From NCBI GenBank assembly GCA_015350385.1, contig WNKI01000001.1:7961433-8025432 (forward strand): a stretch of 64,000 nucleotides of DNA. Direction: 5' to 3'. The position numbers and the translations under genes are program-made. The notes under the pieces are model-generated. The model did not search any database. It had not been told where the DNA came from and worked only from the letters and a program-made list of their open reading frames with translations. Position 1 is the first letter of the stretch. The number at the start of each line of letters is the position of its first letter. Shown piece after piece: positions 20,901 through 32,400 of this stretch. Source of the stretch: Aculops lycopersici. Lineage: Eukaryota > Arthropoda > Arachnida > Trombidiformes > Eriophyidae.

Positions 20901-23900
20901 GCTCATGATGCGCCGCCGCCCAAACTGCCGAGACTCGCAACCGACCGCCGGAAGCAGATGGCGATTGTCTTTTGGGACCACAAGGGAATCGTGCATCTGG
21001 AATACTTCCGGTCGAGCAAGGAGCGAAGAGGCATCGACGGCCAATATTACCGAGATGTAATTGCTCGCTTTCACGCGAGTGCCGTCGAAAAGCGACCAGG
21101 CAAAGTGAGGCGCAAAATCTTGCTTCACCAAGACAACGCGCCTTGCCACAACCACTCGCTTGTGCGCTCAAAACTCGAGGAGCTCAAGATCGAGGTTTTC
21201 CCTCACCCACCTTACTCACCGGACATGGCACCAAGTGACAAGTATTTGTTTAGAAACTTGAAAAAACACATGAAGTCTGTCCGGTGCAGCGACGAGAAAG
21301 AACTCGAGGAGGCGGTGGCAAGCTACTTTGCGTCGAAACCGGCGAGCTACTATGAGCGGGGTATCGATGAGTTGAAAGAAGTAGCGGCGCAAGTTATCAA
21401 GCTTAAGGGCGAGTATGTTGAAGAATAAAAGCATTTTATTGCGCTAGCTAGTCATTTTCTATACGAGTGCGAGACATTACTGAGGCACCTGTATGCACCC
21501 GTCGACGTGTGTGTTGTGTGTGTGCAAAGTTTTGACATGAAAACGTCGCGTTGATTGATGCGCGCCAGCCAGCCAGCAAAACTACCACTACCACTACTAC
21601 TGCCACTGCCACTCGAATTGGCGATCGGCATTCTCTTTCGCTACACTCTCCGATCCTCGTTAGCCACTTCCATGGATCGACCCCCGATGAGCCAACGAGT
21701 AAAGTAGACGACCACGAGTTACGAATCCCAAGCGGATTTGGCGCCAACTCGAGTCTAGTCTAGTTTCCAATCGCTAGACACCGCTACTCGAGTTCGGAGA
21801 CTAGTGGTCGTTGCTCTTACCATTAGTTTTGGACTTGCTCCTCTTTTTCTCCTTCCCTTTTCGTTCGGTGGATATTGGAACTATCGGAGCCATCGCTCGT
21901 TGTGATGCCCATCGCCGGCCGAAGACCAGAGGGAGGAGAAGGAGCTCCTCTACTCCTCGATTAACTCGACTGGAAGCGCAAACACCGGCAACCGGAACAA
22001 GTGTCTGCAGTTCGGCGCGAGTGGTTGAAATGAAGCCACGAGGCAGTAGCAGTGGCGCTAACGTTGCTCAACTTAACGGCTCTGTTTGCTCTCTCTCTCT
22101 CTCTCTCTTCTCGCTCGTAACTTTGCCATGCTCCGTGATTTCGACTCTCGTCCCTGAGTTTACACTGGCCACCAAACCCAATTGAACTGAACTGAGCTGA
22201 ACTGAACTTTGGTTTGCCGAGCGGCATCTAGAATAACAAGAGCAACAACGCCATCGACGACGACGACGACGACGACGTCAACGATGACGCGACAAGTTGA
22301 GGCTCAAGCAACCAAAAAGCCATTTTTCGCCTATTAAATGAAGCGCAAAGTCGCACTCGAGTGCAAGGGAAAGGCTGAGGCAAAAGTGAAACCGACGCGA
22401 CCGGCACTCGGCGGTGATTATGTTTGCAATGCGGTTGCCGGCCGCGCAGCGCTCGGGAGCTAGGAGACGTCAGAAGTCGCGGGCTAATACGGCGACGTCG
22501 CCATCAGCAACCACTGGCTAACTAGACACGACCACTGACTTCCGATCCGGTTGCTCATGGGCCAGAGGCGAGGAGTGAATCTATAATAACTTGCAAGGTT
22601 GCCGGCATCGACGCCGTCGACTTCCGGCAAGTGGAGACGAGGCGATAATTCGATTAGCTTTCTCGGGACTTTAGTCCCGCTAGGCGCCTTACCAGCTTGT
22701 GTAGAAAGCAAGCAAACCACGCACACACACTAGCAGTTGGGAAACCAAGAGACAGATGGAAACACAGACACTAACCTTCTCCCAATCCACTAACTCAACT
22801 TGCCGACTAAATGAAACGAACGTAACGACGACTGCAACCACCACCACCACGACTACGACAACGACGGCCACCTAACTTGAAACTTTCATCATCATCATGA
22901 ACCGCGCCAACCACCACCACCACCAAACTGGACGACCACGGCGATGACGACAAACGTAACGCATTAACGCCAAACTCGCGTTGCGCTAATTAGATTACCC
23001 GATGATCCGGAGGACTTTTGCGCCCAATTGGGCGGCAATGTAGCCGCTACCATTGGTGACGGCGATAGCAAGGCGACTTCCGGCGACTCGATCTCAACTT
23101 CAACTTTAACCGGCAGGAGGTCTTGTGGCAGCGACGGCGTCGGCGGCATTGGCAGCAACAGTCAGACAAAACAAACAGATGCAGGAAGTCAAGGCGGTAG
23201 CAATGGTAACAACAATGGAGATGGCCACGGTAGCAGTAACAAGCGAGCTTGTGACTTTTCAAACTCTCTGATTCAACAAGACCAAACCCAACTGCTGGCC
23301 ACACTAAAGCTCACTCAATTGTCTGGCGTCTTGACACTTGTTTACGACCTTTTAGTTCAGTCGTTCAAATCGCTGGCCTCGCAACCAGACAACAGCAACC
23401 TCAACTCAAACTTGTCACTCCAACTTCCGCTTGCCGCACCAACTTCCGCAAGTTTGTCGAACAACAATGGCTTTGGCCAAGACATCAGCAGCCAGGATGC
23501 GGCCGCCAGTGTCGCCGCGCAATTGGGCTTGGCTTTGGCATCGTTGCGTCTCATCAATTACGTTGCCTATATTGATGTTCGCCTAATTCAAGCAACACTG
23601 GCCGCCGACGAGATGCTACCGATGCAGTTGCGTCACGTGTGCAGCTATCTCATCAGTTACCTGGTGGCTAGTGGATTCAAACCAATGGAGCCAATGATGA
23701 GCATTGCAAATAGTAGGCTCGACGATCAATTGGTTTCAAATAACAATCAATATGCACCTAATATTAGTAACCACCAGCAACAACAACAACATCATCATCA
23801 ACAACAACAACAACAACATCAACGTCTACAATCAGATCAGAAAGCTCAATTCTCGAAAGGTAGACAGCAGCCGCACAGACCACCTGTCAGCGGCCAACAA

Positions 23901-25292
23901 TCGGAGGGTTCTGGTTCGAACTTGTATCAAAACCAACAAGAGCAACAAAGACAACTGCAACAACAGAATCAAGTGGGCGACCAACTGAAGAGCGAGCTGA
24001 TCTCTGAAATCATACTGCTTATTGGACACTTCGCCCACCTGAACGAAGGGAATCAACTGATGCTCAAGTCAGGTAGGCAACCAACGATAATTGAATTGTT
24101 GGTTGGTTTGCCATTTGATTACTTTGCTCGCGATCCGCTCAAGACGATTCTAATGCCGACACTGATTAGTTGCTCGTTTCAAAATGAGCAAATCTGCTCG
24201 CTATTGTGTCGCGAGTTAAACTTGACCATGCTGACGTCATTCATCGGGGTGAGTATTGATTTTTATTTCCACTTTTCCGTGCCAACAACAAGCCAACAAC
24301 AGTGCAACAATGGCCTTTCATGAAGCGAATGAAAAATGATGCCACATCGCGAGAAAGAGAGGGAGTAGTTGTTGTTACTTAACCGGAAGTTGAGCAGCCG
24401 AGCAATTTAATGCAACTCATTGCTTTGCTAGCTCAGTTTGCTCTTGTTCTCGTGGTTACTCTACTATCTCATACTCGAGGCTTAAATTTCATTCAAATTA
24501 GATAAATGATGATGATGATGATGATGATGATTTCGAAATCATTAGCGCGACATGTTTGCGCGCAACTCAATGAAGTGGCCGCGGCGTTAGGACTTTCGTC
24601 GTGTTGTTGGTGGCGCTGGTTATATCAGTGGCCCTGGCGTTGGCATTGCCGCTAGACAACTTGTCGCCATTGTCCTAGTGTCAGTTGCTGTCATTGTTGT
24701 TGTTGTTGTTGCTGCCCATGTTACATAAGAAAGAATGATTAATGTCCTCTGAGTGCGGCGCTGTTCTAACTTGAAGCGTTAGCAACATAAACTCAATTAC
24801 AGCGGAAGTCGTTGAGCGATACGATTCGACTTTCGAATTTGCGTATAATAGATTTGCATTTAAAACTCATGGTACAGCACCCAACTGACCTGTTAGCCTT
24901 ACCCTCACGCATACTACCATGCAAAATCAGGACCAAATTCTGAGCTCGCAACTGGAGAGCAGGCAACAAGCGGCCGCGGCGGCTGTCACAAATGACCGGC
25001 CACATCCGCTGGTCACCGACGAGTTGACAAGCACTAAATTAGGTGAGTAGATATTGTAGTCTAATGTCACGCCAGTTTGATCCAACTTTTAAGCTCAACT
25101 CCGACTAATAATCATTACGTAAATATCCAAAAATAAAACTCGAACAAATAAAATAAAACAACAGCCTTGAACAGGTGGCGGTTTGAGCGGAGGTTTGCCA
25201 AATCAAAGTGGCTCAGCGCAAAGAAGTACTTTGAAACACAGCAGGCCAAGAGGTCAGCGGCGAATAGGAAAGGCGTAGGCCAACAAAGTTGA
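11973..25292 (+). CDS. SCAPER: SCAPER (S-phase cyclin A-associated protein in the ER) homologue
   Basis: Five exons join in phase: 11973-15751, 17299-17727, 22994-24248, 24931-25042 and 25165-25292 (5703 nt, 1900 residues). The family binds cyclin A/CDK2 and associates with the ER and microtubules/cilia. Seen here: a disordered S/K-rich N-terminus, a long charged coiled coil (about residues 420-670), a C2H2 zinc finger (FCNLCQ...LFSHLRSENHH, about 698-722), then the conserved helical C-terminal half. Junctions restore family sequence: DFIR/SYMVSVGIVD, IIAK/LPDDPED, TSFIG/DQIL, STKL/ALNRWRFERRF. The tail ends in a basic KKYFETQQAKR-type helix as in vertebrate SCAPER. It is longer than the human protein (about 1400) because of Q/H/S-rich insertions. 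The start is the ATG at 11973; the frame is open upstream but has no earlier ATG. Intron 2 holds a mariner element in the same orientation. The 24931 acceptor is the least certain junction. Confidence 0.92.
12529..12573 (+). repeat. Perfect 19-bp hairpin inside SCAPER coding sequence
   Basis: The arms at 12529-12547 (CTGGTTTTTCCACCTTAGC) and 12555-12573 are exact reverse complements, with a 7-base loop (AAGTGGT). The structure lies in exon 1 and is translated (GFSTLASGAKVEKP region), in a part of the protein with little family conservation. Confidence 0.9.
15752..17298 (+). other. SCAPER intron 1
   Basis: GTGAGT donor at 15752 and CAACACAG acceptor ending 17298; both exons fit in phase 2. 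It contains a short GACTC tandem repeat at about 16105-16125. I see no gene in it; the frames near 16591-16988 on both strands look accidental. Confidence 0.8.
20205..20229 (+). repeat. Mariner left terminal inverted repeat
   Basis: 25 bases, exact reverse complement of 21467-21491. Beyond the 25 bases the match weakens after one shifted base. Confidence 0.95.
20370..21428 (+). CDS. Mariner transposase, intact
   Basis: 352 residues from the ATG at 20370. It catalyses cut-and-paste transposition by binding the element's inverted repeats. Seen here: an N-terminal helix-turn-helix region (about residues 5-110, with STVARWSREF), the mariner signatures WVPHDL (119-124) and YSPDMAP (282-288), and a catalytic D,D34D triad at D158 (MDETW), D255 (HQDNAPCH) and D290 (PSDKYLF), with exactly 34 residues between the last two. 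No stops or frameshifts, so it may be active. The TAA stop overlaps an AATAAA (21424-21429), giving the element its own poly(A) signal. The subfamily was not determined. Confidence 0.97.
   Translation: MDFRQSRAIIYHFCRQNKMPKEIHQLLVEEYGDAAPSHSTVARWSREFRFGRVDLDDGKSTGRPPEAVTQARIDQARLAIAKNAKITITDLAQELKLSWEVTKNLVGQHLGLTKKLARWVPHDLTAEQKKARVAHAKRIVKEWIPQWENFKQRFITMDETWVHYETPKTRSEAAEWVAHDAPPPKLPRLATDRRKQMAIVFWDHKGIVHLEYFRSSKERRGIDGQYYRDVIARFHASAVEKRPGKVRRKILLHQDNAPCHNHSLVRSKLEELKIEVFPHPPYSPDMAPSDKYLFRNLKKHMKSVRCSDEKELEEAVASYFASKPASYYERGIDELKEVAAQVIKLKGEYVEE
21467..21491 (-). repeat. Mariner right terminal inverted repeat
   Basis: Exact partner of 20205-20229, followed by the TA duplication. Confidence 0.95.
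24249..24930 (+). other. SCAPER intron 3
   Basis: Follows GTGAGT at 24249 and ends at an AAAATCAG acceptor at 24930; the pyrimidine tract before it is weak. Contains (GAT)n at about 24507-24531. The next intron (25043-25164) is only 122 nt. Confidence 0.6.
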
Positions 25293-26254
25293 TCATCTCT
25301 CGCCTCTCGAATCAAACTACCCTTGTATTGAAATGTATTGGATTGTATCGGATCGGATCGGATCGGATCGGATCGGATCGGATCGGATCGGATCGGATCG
25401 GATCGGATCGGTTCGAAGCGGATAGGATAGGATTTCAATTAGTGATACCAATGATAACAATAATAATAATTACGATGATGGCAATCAAATGATTGAATAA
25501 CGATGATCATGATGATAACTCTGCGCTTTGCTCTAATCTAATTTTATGTGTTTTTCTCGTCCACTTCTTACTCCCTCTTGAGACTCGATTTTTGACCATA
25601 AAATTCCGCCGCTTGCTCTAGTATCTCGTCTAAAGCTAAAAGGCCATCAAGTTTCTCTCTTTCTCTCTCTCCCTCTCTCTTTCTCTTTCTCTATCCATTA
25701 AGCCAAGCAAAGCTACCGTTTGCCGCCCGACTCTTATACTAGGATTTGAGTTTTTTCGATGGAGGAAAGAGAAGAAAAGGGACAAGGCAAACTCTATCCC
25801 CTTGTCGTCGATGCCGCTGTGCCGGTTGCATTGGCCTAATGATGACGCCACCAGGACGATCAACTTTCCCCTCGAGTGGATCCATTGGAGACGGAGACGA
25901 CGACTACGACGGTGACTTTGGCGATGGGCAATAAAACGATACGATCGATAGGCAGCCAGACGGCCCACTTCCTGTGTGTTCCAGAGGGAGCACAAAAGCA
26001 ATCAAACTCCTTCGAGAGCTGGAGCGGTCTACTCTTGGTCGTCCTCTTCAATGTTAGATCACTCCGGATAGCCATCAAACTTTTGCCCTTGTTTCTCTCG
26101 ATTTTTCATGGGTTCCCGGTAACCTTGAAGTTGCGGTAGTAAGTTTAGATCATCGAGGAAAAAGGCGAGCGAAGGCAATTGATTTCTTTTCATCATGACT
26201 TCCAACGGATCACCTTTGAGCTCACAGATTCTCGCGCTCAGGTGAGTTTAGATT
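25293..26254. other. Convergent intergenic region between SCAPER and the Islet gene
   Basis: SCAPER ends at 25292 and the minus-strand Islet gene probably ends near a minus-strand AATAAA at 26260-26255. A plus-strand AATAAA at 25930-25935 could serve SCAPER. A pentanucleotide array lies just after the SCAPER stop. Frames on both strands between 25.7 and 26.1 kb have no support. Confidence 0.5.
25347..25411. repeat. (GGATC)n pentanucleotide array
   Basis: About thirteen near-perfect copies of GGATC starting 55 bases after the SCAPER stop, so it lies in the SCAPER 3'UTR if transcription continues. Confidence 0.95.
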
Positions 26255-26415
26255 TTTATTGACTTTGATTTAATTTGAACGTCGTAGCGACGAACGGTCG
26301 GTGAGCTCAGTCTAATTTAGTTCAGTTTTGATTTCAACCAACAATCTATCTCGGGATCTCTCTTTCGTATTCGATATTTCTGAAATTATTTCTATCCACT
26401 AAATTTCACATGCCA

Positions 26416-29400
26416 TCAGCGGCCAAATTGGTGGAGTTGCTGTCGCATTTGCGGCTGGCCACTTGTTTGCATGTGAACAAGTTGTTGGTGTTGTTGTTGC
26501 TGTTGCTGTTGGTGAAGGTGGTGGTGGTGGTGGTGCTGTTGTTGTTGGAGTTCCTTTGGTTGGAGGGCGACAAAGTTTCCCTGTTGACTATTGAACTGTC
26601 CACTGGCTTGTTGGTCTTGATTATTTCCGTTACCTGTTCCGTTATTACTGTTGCTATTGCCGTTATCATATCCGTGGACCTAACGTTGAGAGTAGGGATT
26701 TTTTGCCATTAGTTAGTGGAATAGTTTTACAGATTCTATAGGTTGCATCGCATTAAAGCGTTCAAGAAGAGGCAAAAGAAAGTACCACAGAACTCCAGTC
26801 ATATTGCATCTCAAATTTGTAAACCGTTACACTGAGAAAAGATACTGCGAGATTGATTGGCGACTCGCACCTGTTTCTTGCGTTTCGCGGTCACCGCAGT
26901 CGCCGCCACTGTCGCCGTCGTAGCTGCTCCTGTCATTCCGACTAGCATGCCAAAGTTTTGCCAGAAGTGGTGCAAACAACGGGCCAAGTATTCATAGTCG
27001 TGGTCGTCGTCGCTGTGGTTGGCGCGCGCGTCACTCTTCCCTATCTTGCTCGTTATCACCTGAGCAGTAATTTTTCTCATTGCAGTCGTCGCAATCGGCG
27101 CATTCGTCGTCGTGTCACCTGTCGTTGGCGAATGGCGCACGGCGCGTTCAGTTGCGCTTTTGTGGTTGCCTAATGCAGTCCTGCTGCTAAACCAAATAGA
27201 TAGCAGCAAACTTGAGGCGGCCGGAGACAAATGTTGATTGAGATAACATGTGGTAGTGAATTAACAGTGGCGGCGCCGACGGCGAGCTTGAGACTGGCGG
27301 CCGACTTTTTGCTCAATGAAATTCGAATGAAACTCAAGTCAGAGAAGATGAAACGGTCAGTTCATGGCTCGAGAAAGAGAAGAAGAAGACAAGTGGCGCC
27401 AAAAGGACTCTGGTCGAGTTTGTGGTGTTTGGTTGCGGCATATAATAAGAGATAATATATATATATATATATACAAATCCAAGTGAGCATCTAGTTAGCG
27501 CATCGCGCGCGTACAAGTTTAAATTGCTTGAGCTGAAATAGCAGCCGTGAACCTCGCTGGCTGCTATTTTAAGACGCTTAAAGCCAAAGAGGAGGAGACT
27601 CTCGAGGAGAGAAAATAAAATTCACGACTAACTTCTTCTCTCTTCAACAAGCAACTAGATCAAGAGTAGATTTACTTATCCTCATCTCCTTTTATCAGCT
27701 TGTGCTCCTCTGGCTTCACGACTGCACCCCCTCCCACATCCATTCACATTGCCAGAGGTTCACGCGATAAGACTACCCGATGGACGAGAGACAATCTCAT
27801 GTGTATTTCTGTGTGTTTATCTATGCGACAAGTATTGCCGCCGCAGTTGCCGATACTAGATGCAGCAATTGAAGCAGTTTGACTTGGAACTGGCGCGAGT
27901 TGCACAAGTGTATCCTCTTTCTCTTTATGAACTCTGCACCTATACACTGGCCATAGTGGAGAGCAATAAATCACACCGGCGAGCCGAGCGAGCGAAACGG
28001 TGGCGCCGCTTGTCGTGTGCGCCGCTCTTCGGGGCAAATACCCCAAATTCTAGGGTAAACTTGAATGAACGAGAGAGACGAACTTGAGTCAAAAATACAA
28101 GATTTCAAATGTAAACAACCCCCCACCTCCCATTGGTATTGTGACAACCCGGGGTGATTATTAGTTAACTCAATTATCAAATTGTCGCCGCTGTTACGTA
28201 TCACCACTAACTTTTGCCGAGCAGATATACACTAAGTTGACTTCAAGACACCAGACAGAAGGAAATTTGAGTGGCGCCAAACCGGTCATAATTCATTATA
28301 CTATCGGGGGTCTTAGTCGCCGGCGACGTAGTCATCGGTGGTGTGGTAGTTACCAAATGCTGCCAGTTACCAACTTGCAGCAATAAGCACACGAGGATCC
28401 ATCTCAAGAGCAATTGAATTGTTCAGATACACTTATTATTATCTCTATTATGCCATCACTAGCGGCTGTTGAGGTTGTTGCTAACTAGAAAGGCCACGCG
28501 AGTTTAGTGGCTCCCAGACTTTGCCGTTCTGGAAACGTTTGCAGTCGTTTGGGACGCGCGACAACAAGCGATTTTGTGGCAACTTGGCTCGATGGATGGC
28601 CAGCATTACAACGGTGAAATTATCTGCCTTGTTTCGTACATGGCCCGAGTTGGGAGATGCAACTACGATTAAGTGTCGTGATGGCGCCAGGGAAATAATA
28701 AAAAATGAGACGCTAATGTCGGGGCAACTGTTGAAAAACACTCGCAACTCGAGTTGAGAAGGCGATTAAACGTAACTTCATTAGGTTATGGTAGGAAATG
28801 AGACATTCAAGTGCATTTGCTGGAGAGGAGGATTCCGGATTAAAATCGAGCTCACCATTGAATCGTTAGAGAGAGAGAGAGAGAGAGAGTTTTCTTGAGG
28901 TGAGTTTTTCCCGTGGTTCAGCACACTAGAACTACATTGAAGTTCGTTCATTCATTCACTAACTTGAGCTATACTTGAATTCCGGCGAGTTTCACTGCAG
29001 GTAAGACTATGAGCAATCAAGATGTCTACTAATTAGCGCTCTGATCTAAGCAGTCAACAGGCAGCCTCTGGAATTAATTAACTCGAGGCGCAGACAGGTG
29101 AGACGCGTTCGTCAGCAAGATGGAAATTTGGTCCAATCTCTCAGTCAGGTGCTTTGGGTTAGTTAGGGGGTGCAACCTCTCGAGAGGCACCTTATGCTTC
29201 CCATCATAAAAACGACAAGACTCTTCTTCTTCTTCCCCCTCCTCCTCCATAACCTTTTTGACAACTCAAATAAGTCGCCTCAATCGCTCAGCTCACTCAC
29301 TCCCTATCAACCAGAGGCCATAACAACGACGACAACAACAACTACGAGGACCACTTTACCTGGAAAAGAGTCCATCGTCTCGATCGAGGAGCGAGAGAGA

Positions 29401-32400
29401 GAGAGAGAGAGAGAGAGAAAGTTTCAGGTGATAACAAGTCCAACCACTTGCTCCAAGTAAGAGTAGAACTGGAAACGCTAATTTGTCACCCGTCTAGTCA
29501 TATGATTGTCTTCCCTAGTATATAGAGGGTGTGGTTTTCTTCTTTCTAAATGCTGATTAAGATGATGATGATATACACAGTCAATGATGATGACGATGCA
29601 TCCTGGTAATTATCTTTGGTTGTATCAAATTAGACTCGCTATCATTGCGACAAGAGTCTCAAGTAGAGGGAATCAAGATATAGAGTCGAAGAGGATCACC
29701 ACAAACATCACAAGTCTCGCCAAGAGATTGCCTCTTTCTCGAGAAAAACTTGGATCTTGAGTCAAGAAGTTGAAAGAGCGAGAGGAGATAAACTAGCCGT
29801 CTGATTCACGATATTTGTTGGCTCAAGTCGTTACTATTATCAGTCAAGTGTCAGTTTGGCCTGACACTTTTGACAGGAGATGCCGTCGATTTCAAGGCAA
29901 TTCTTAGAAGGGTTAGCGAGACAAATTGAGGAGAGACAGGAATGATAAAAAGACCAAAGCGAGGCGAGGTGGGGGAAAACAAAAAGGGGGCGAGAGAGAG
30001 AGAGAGAGAAACTTACCTGGCTAATCAATTGCTGATAGCGCGGACTCGCCGGGTCCAGCTGCCCGGTGGCGCCCGCCATATCGGAGGGCGTGGCGCTGCC
30101 CGCTTGCTGCTGCGCATAATCTATCAGATTCTCCCATGGCGGCTGGTAGGCGTGTATGTCTGCCGGTCCGTTGGCTTGCGGCGGTGGGTGCTGTTGATGG
30201 TGGTGGCTGCTTGGCGAGAAGTGTTGCACTTGCTGCCTCGAATCCGAGCCCGTCAGCGGCGAGCTTCCCGAAACTAGCTCGCCGCTCGCGGCGGCCGCGC
30301 CCCCCGCGCCGCCCCGCAACTCCAGCATGACGGGATGTGGATTTTGTTGTTGCTGTTGCTGGTGGTTGACGTTGGCCTCCAACGTCGACGAAACGGTTGA
30401 ATGGTCGTCGTATTGAATGGGACTAGCGGCGACCATTGGAACTCCGCGCATTAGCGTCAGGCCGGCCAAGTGGCGGCCATCCTGTTGGATTGCATTCGGT
30501 TCGTATATGATCGCAGCGCAAAGTTTCGTTTCAGAGTTGGATGGTCGGTAGTTATGGTTAGTCTTTTTGTATTTCTGTGTTTGCGAGAGCGTCTATCTAT
30601 CTCTCTGCTTTTGCTCGCGTGCTCTATGCTCCTCTTTCCTCTTATATGCCCACCGCTGGACTGTGGCGGTAGTTTGCCTCACTTGCTGGCTGGTTGGCTG
30701 GCTAGCTGACTCGAGAGTTTCAACTAGAAGTCAGCCTACTTTTCGTCCAGTTGAAACTCTCAAAAGAGCTTTGCAACTCCCTGAAGCTATCCAACTTGGA
30801 CCAACTCAAATCTCGCCCTCGTTGGTTGCATACAAACTACTCGCCGGCCATTACGTAAGCGAGCAACGTATAGAGAGCAAGCGATAGTAGGAGAGCGCTT
30901 CGGTTATAGGTCGACTTTTGCGCGCTTTTGAGCCCGCGGCCAAAGTGAGCAAAGTTTGCTCGGCACTTCCACCAGCGAGAAAGCGAGCGACGACGGCGGC
31001 CTCCGTCGCTATCCGTTCGGTTAGTCGGCTGTCAGTGGAGTAGGCAACTGGCACCACTGCTGCTCACTTTAGCCAGTTAGTCAGCCAGTCAGTCGGCTAG
31101 CTGGCTGCTCACCTCGGCGACGAGAGTTCACCACCAAAGCCAACGATAACAGCGGCGACAACGATGACGACAACCACGACCAAGACACTACGTTGAATGC
31201 TCACTTCGTCGCTGTTGACTCGGCCAGCTTGCTTCTCGGGATTCCAAAATCCCTTCTGGTGGCTTGTGGAGTCGTTTCTTTCCTGTCGACTGGCAAAATA
31301 TTGCCGACTTCCTCGGCCCGTGCTTTAGCTGCGCTCAGTGCAGTCAAAGTGCTGGCTAGGCCAACTGCGGCCATTTGCCAAGCTAGCTAGCTAGCTAGCT
31401 AGCCGAGTTATGCGGCACAGGCGAACTTAGCAAAAAAGACGGCAGCTATAGGCGTCAAGTTATCGAGGGGAAGACGGCGCGACTCGCGGGCCAACTCTCC
31501 GGGCTCAATGATGCGCGAACTGGAGCCAGTTTTTGCAGGCCTTAAAACAATCGCCTTTCCTTTGCCTGCCAGAAATGAGCAAACTAAACCAAACGTTTGC
31601 CTTCTTGTTCCGGTTCTTTGGTGACGAATTGCGCAACGGCCGCCACCAGTAGGATTCTCGTCGTCGCCGCTGCTTGCCGTGTGAGAGTGCAAATCTCACA
31701 GGCGAACGCTAGAAACTCACGTAAGCCGCAAACTAAAGAGAGGGAGAGAGAGAAGCACGGCGATAGTGGGGCAAAATTATATGGCCAACGGGAATTCAAT
31801 TTACTCAATCGTGTTTATGTTGCTCCACTGTAGTCGTCGGCGCCGTCAGTCACTCGCTTGCTTGTTTCAACTGCTCGCTTTGCGAAACTCGAGTGTTTCA
31901 ATCCAAGTTTGGCGCTAGACGAAGCCGCAACTTTCACCCAATTGAGCAACCAGCTGACACAGCTGAGATTTGTCGTCCCATGTTGTGGCTGGTGTCTCCA
32001 CGCGAGGGACACGCGCCGACGAGTGTTTCAATGTTGACTCGAGCCGGCGGCCGAGCCGAGCCGAGCCGAGCCGAGCCGAGCCGAGCCGAGCGACCGACTG
32101 GCCACTTGGCCACTCAATGAGAGATGAGAGGAGCGCGGCGGTGGGTGCGCCGCACGTGCGATCGCGACGCACTAATTTCGCCAACCGGCCGCTGGAGATC
32201 AATTGGACTTGCGCAAATGAATGCGCGCGCGTGTCTGTGCGTGCGTTAGCGTGTGCGCTGGCAAATCAATCCACTGACTGGCGCTCGAGTTTGGCCGCTG
32301 CAAGTTTTCGAGTGGCCAACGGCCGCCGCCGCAACCACCGAGCAGGGGAGTCTATTATTTTATTGCCGGCCTCTAAGCTTACTCATCACCTACCACGACG

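Larger units (their letters stand above)
20205..21491 (+). mobile_element. Complete mariner-family DNA transposon
   Basis: 1287 bp with perfect 25-base terminal inverted repeats (20205-20229 and 21467-21491, starting CAGGTGCCTCAGTAATGTC), flanked on both sides by the TA target duplication (20203-20204 and 21492-21493). It encodes an unbroken 352-residue transposase. Size, ends and TA site are all as expected for mariner. Identical ends and an intact frame suggest recent insertion. It sits in SCAPER intron 2 in the sense orientation. Confidence 0.97.
17728..22993 (+). other. SCAPER intron 2, host of the mariner element
   Basis: GTAAGT donor at 17728 and TAATTAG acceptor ending 22993, phase 2. 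Apart from the mariner at 20205-21491 it holds simple repeats: (AAT)n at about 18892-18916, (CT)n near 22086-22110, (GAC)n at 22255-22277 and (GAACT)-like runs near 22185-22208. No other gene was seen. Confidence 0.8.

Noticed and set aside
25165..25277. Alternative last SCAPER exon starting at 25175 (GGGLSGGLPNQ frame)
   Set aside because: The acceptor ending at 25164 gives the family-like LNRWRFERRF...KKYFETQQAKR tail, which is clearly better.
25746..26139. Overlapping ORFs on both strands after SCAPER
   Set aside because: None carries a family motif, none fits a splice phase of SCAPER, and repeats of acidic GD codons can arise by composition.
26195..26241. Plus-strand ATG with 16 codons ending in a GTGAGT donor
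   Set aside because: It looks like a first exon, but I found no partner exon and it overlaps the probable 3'UTR of the Islet gene.
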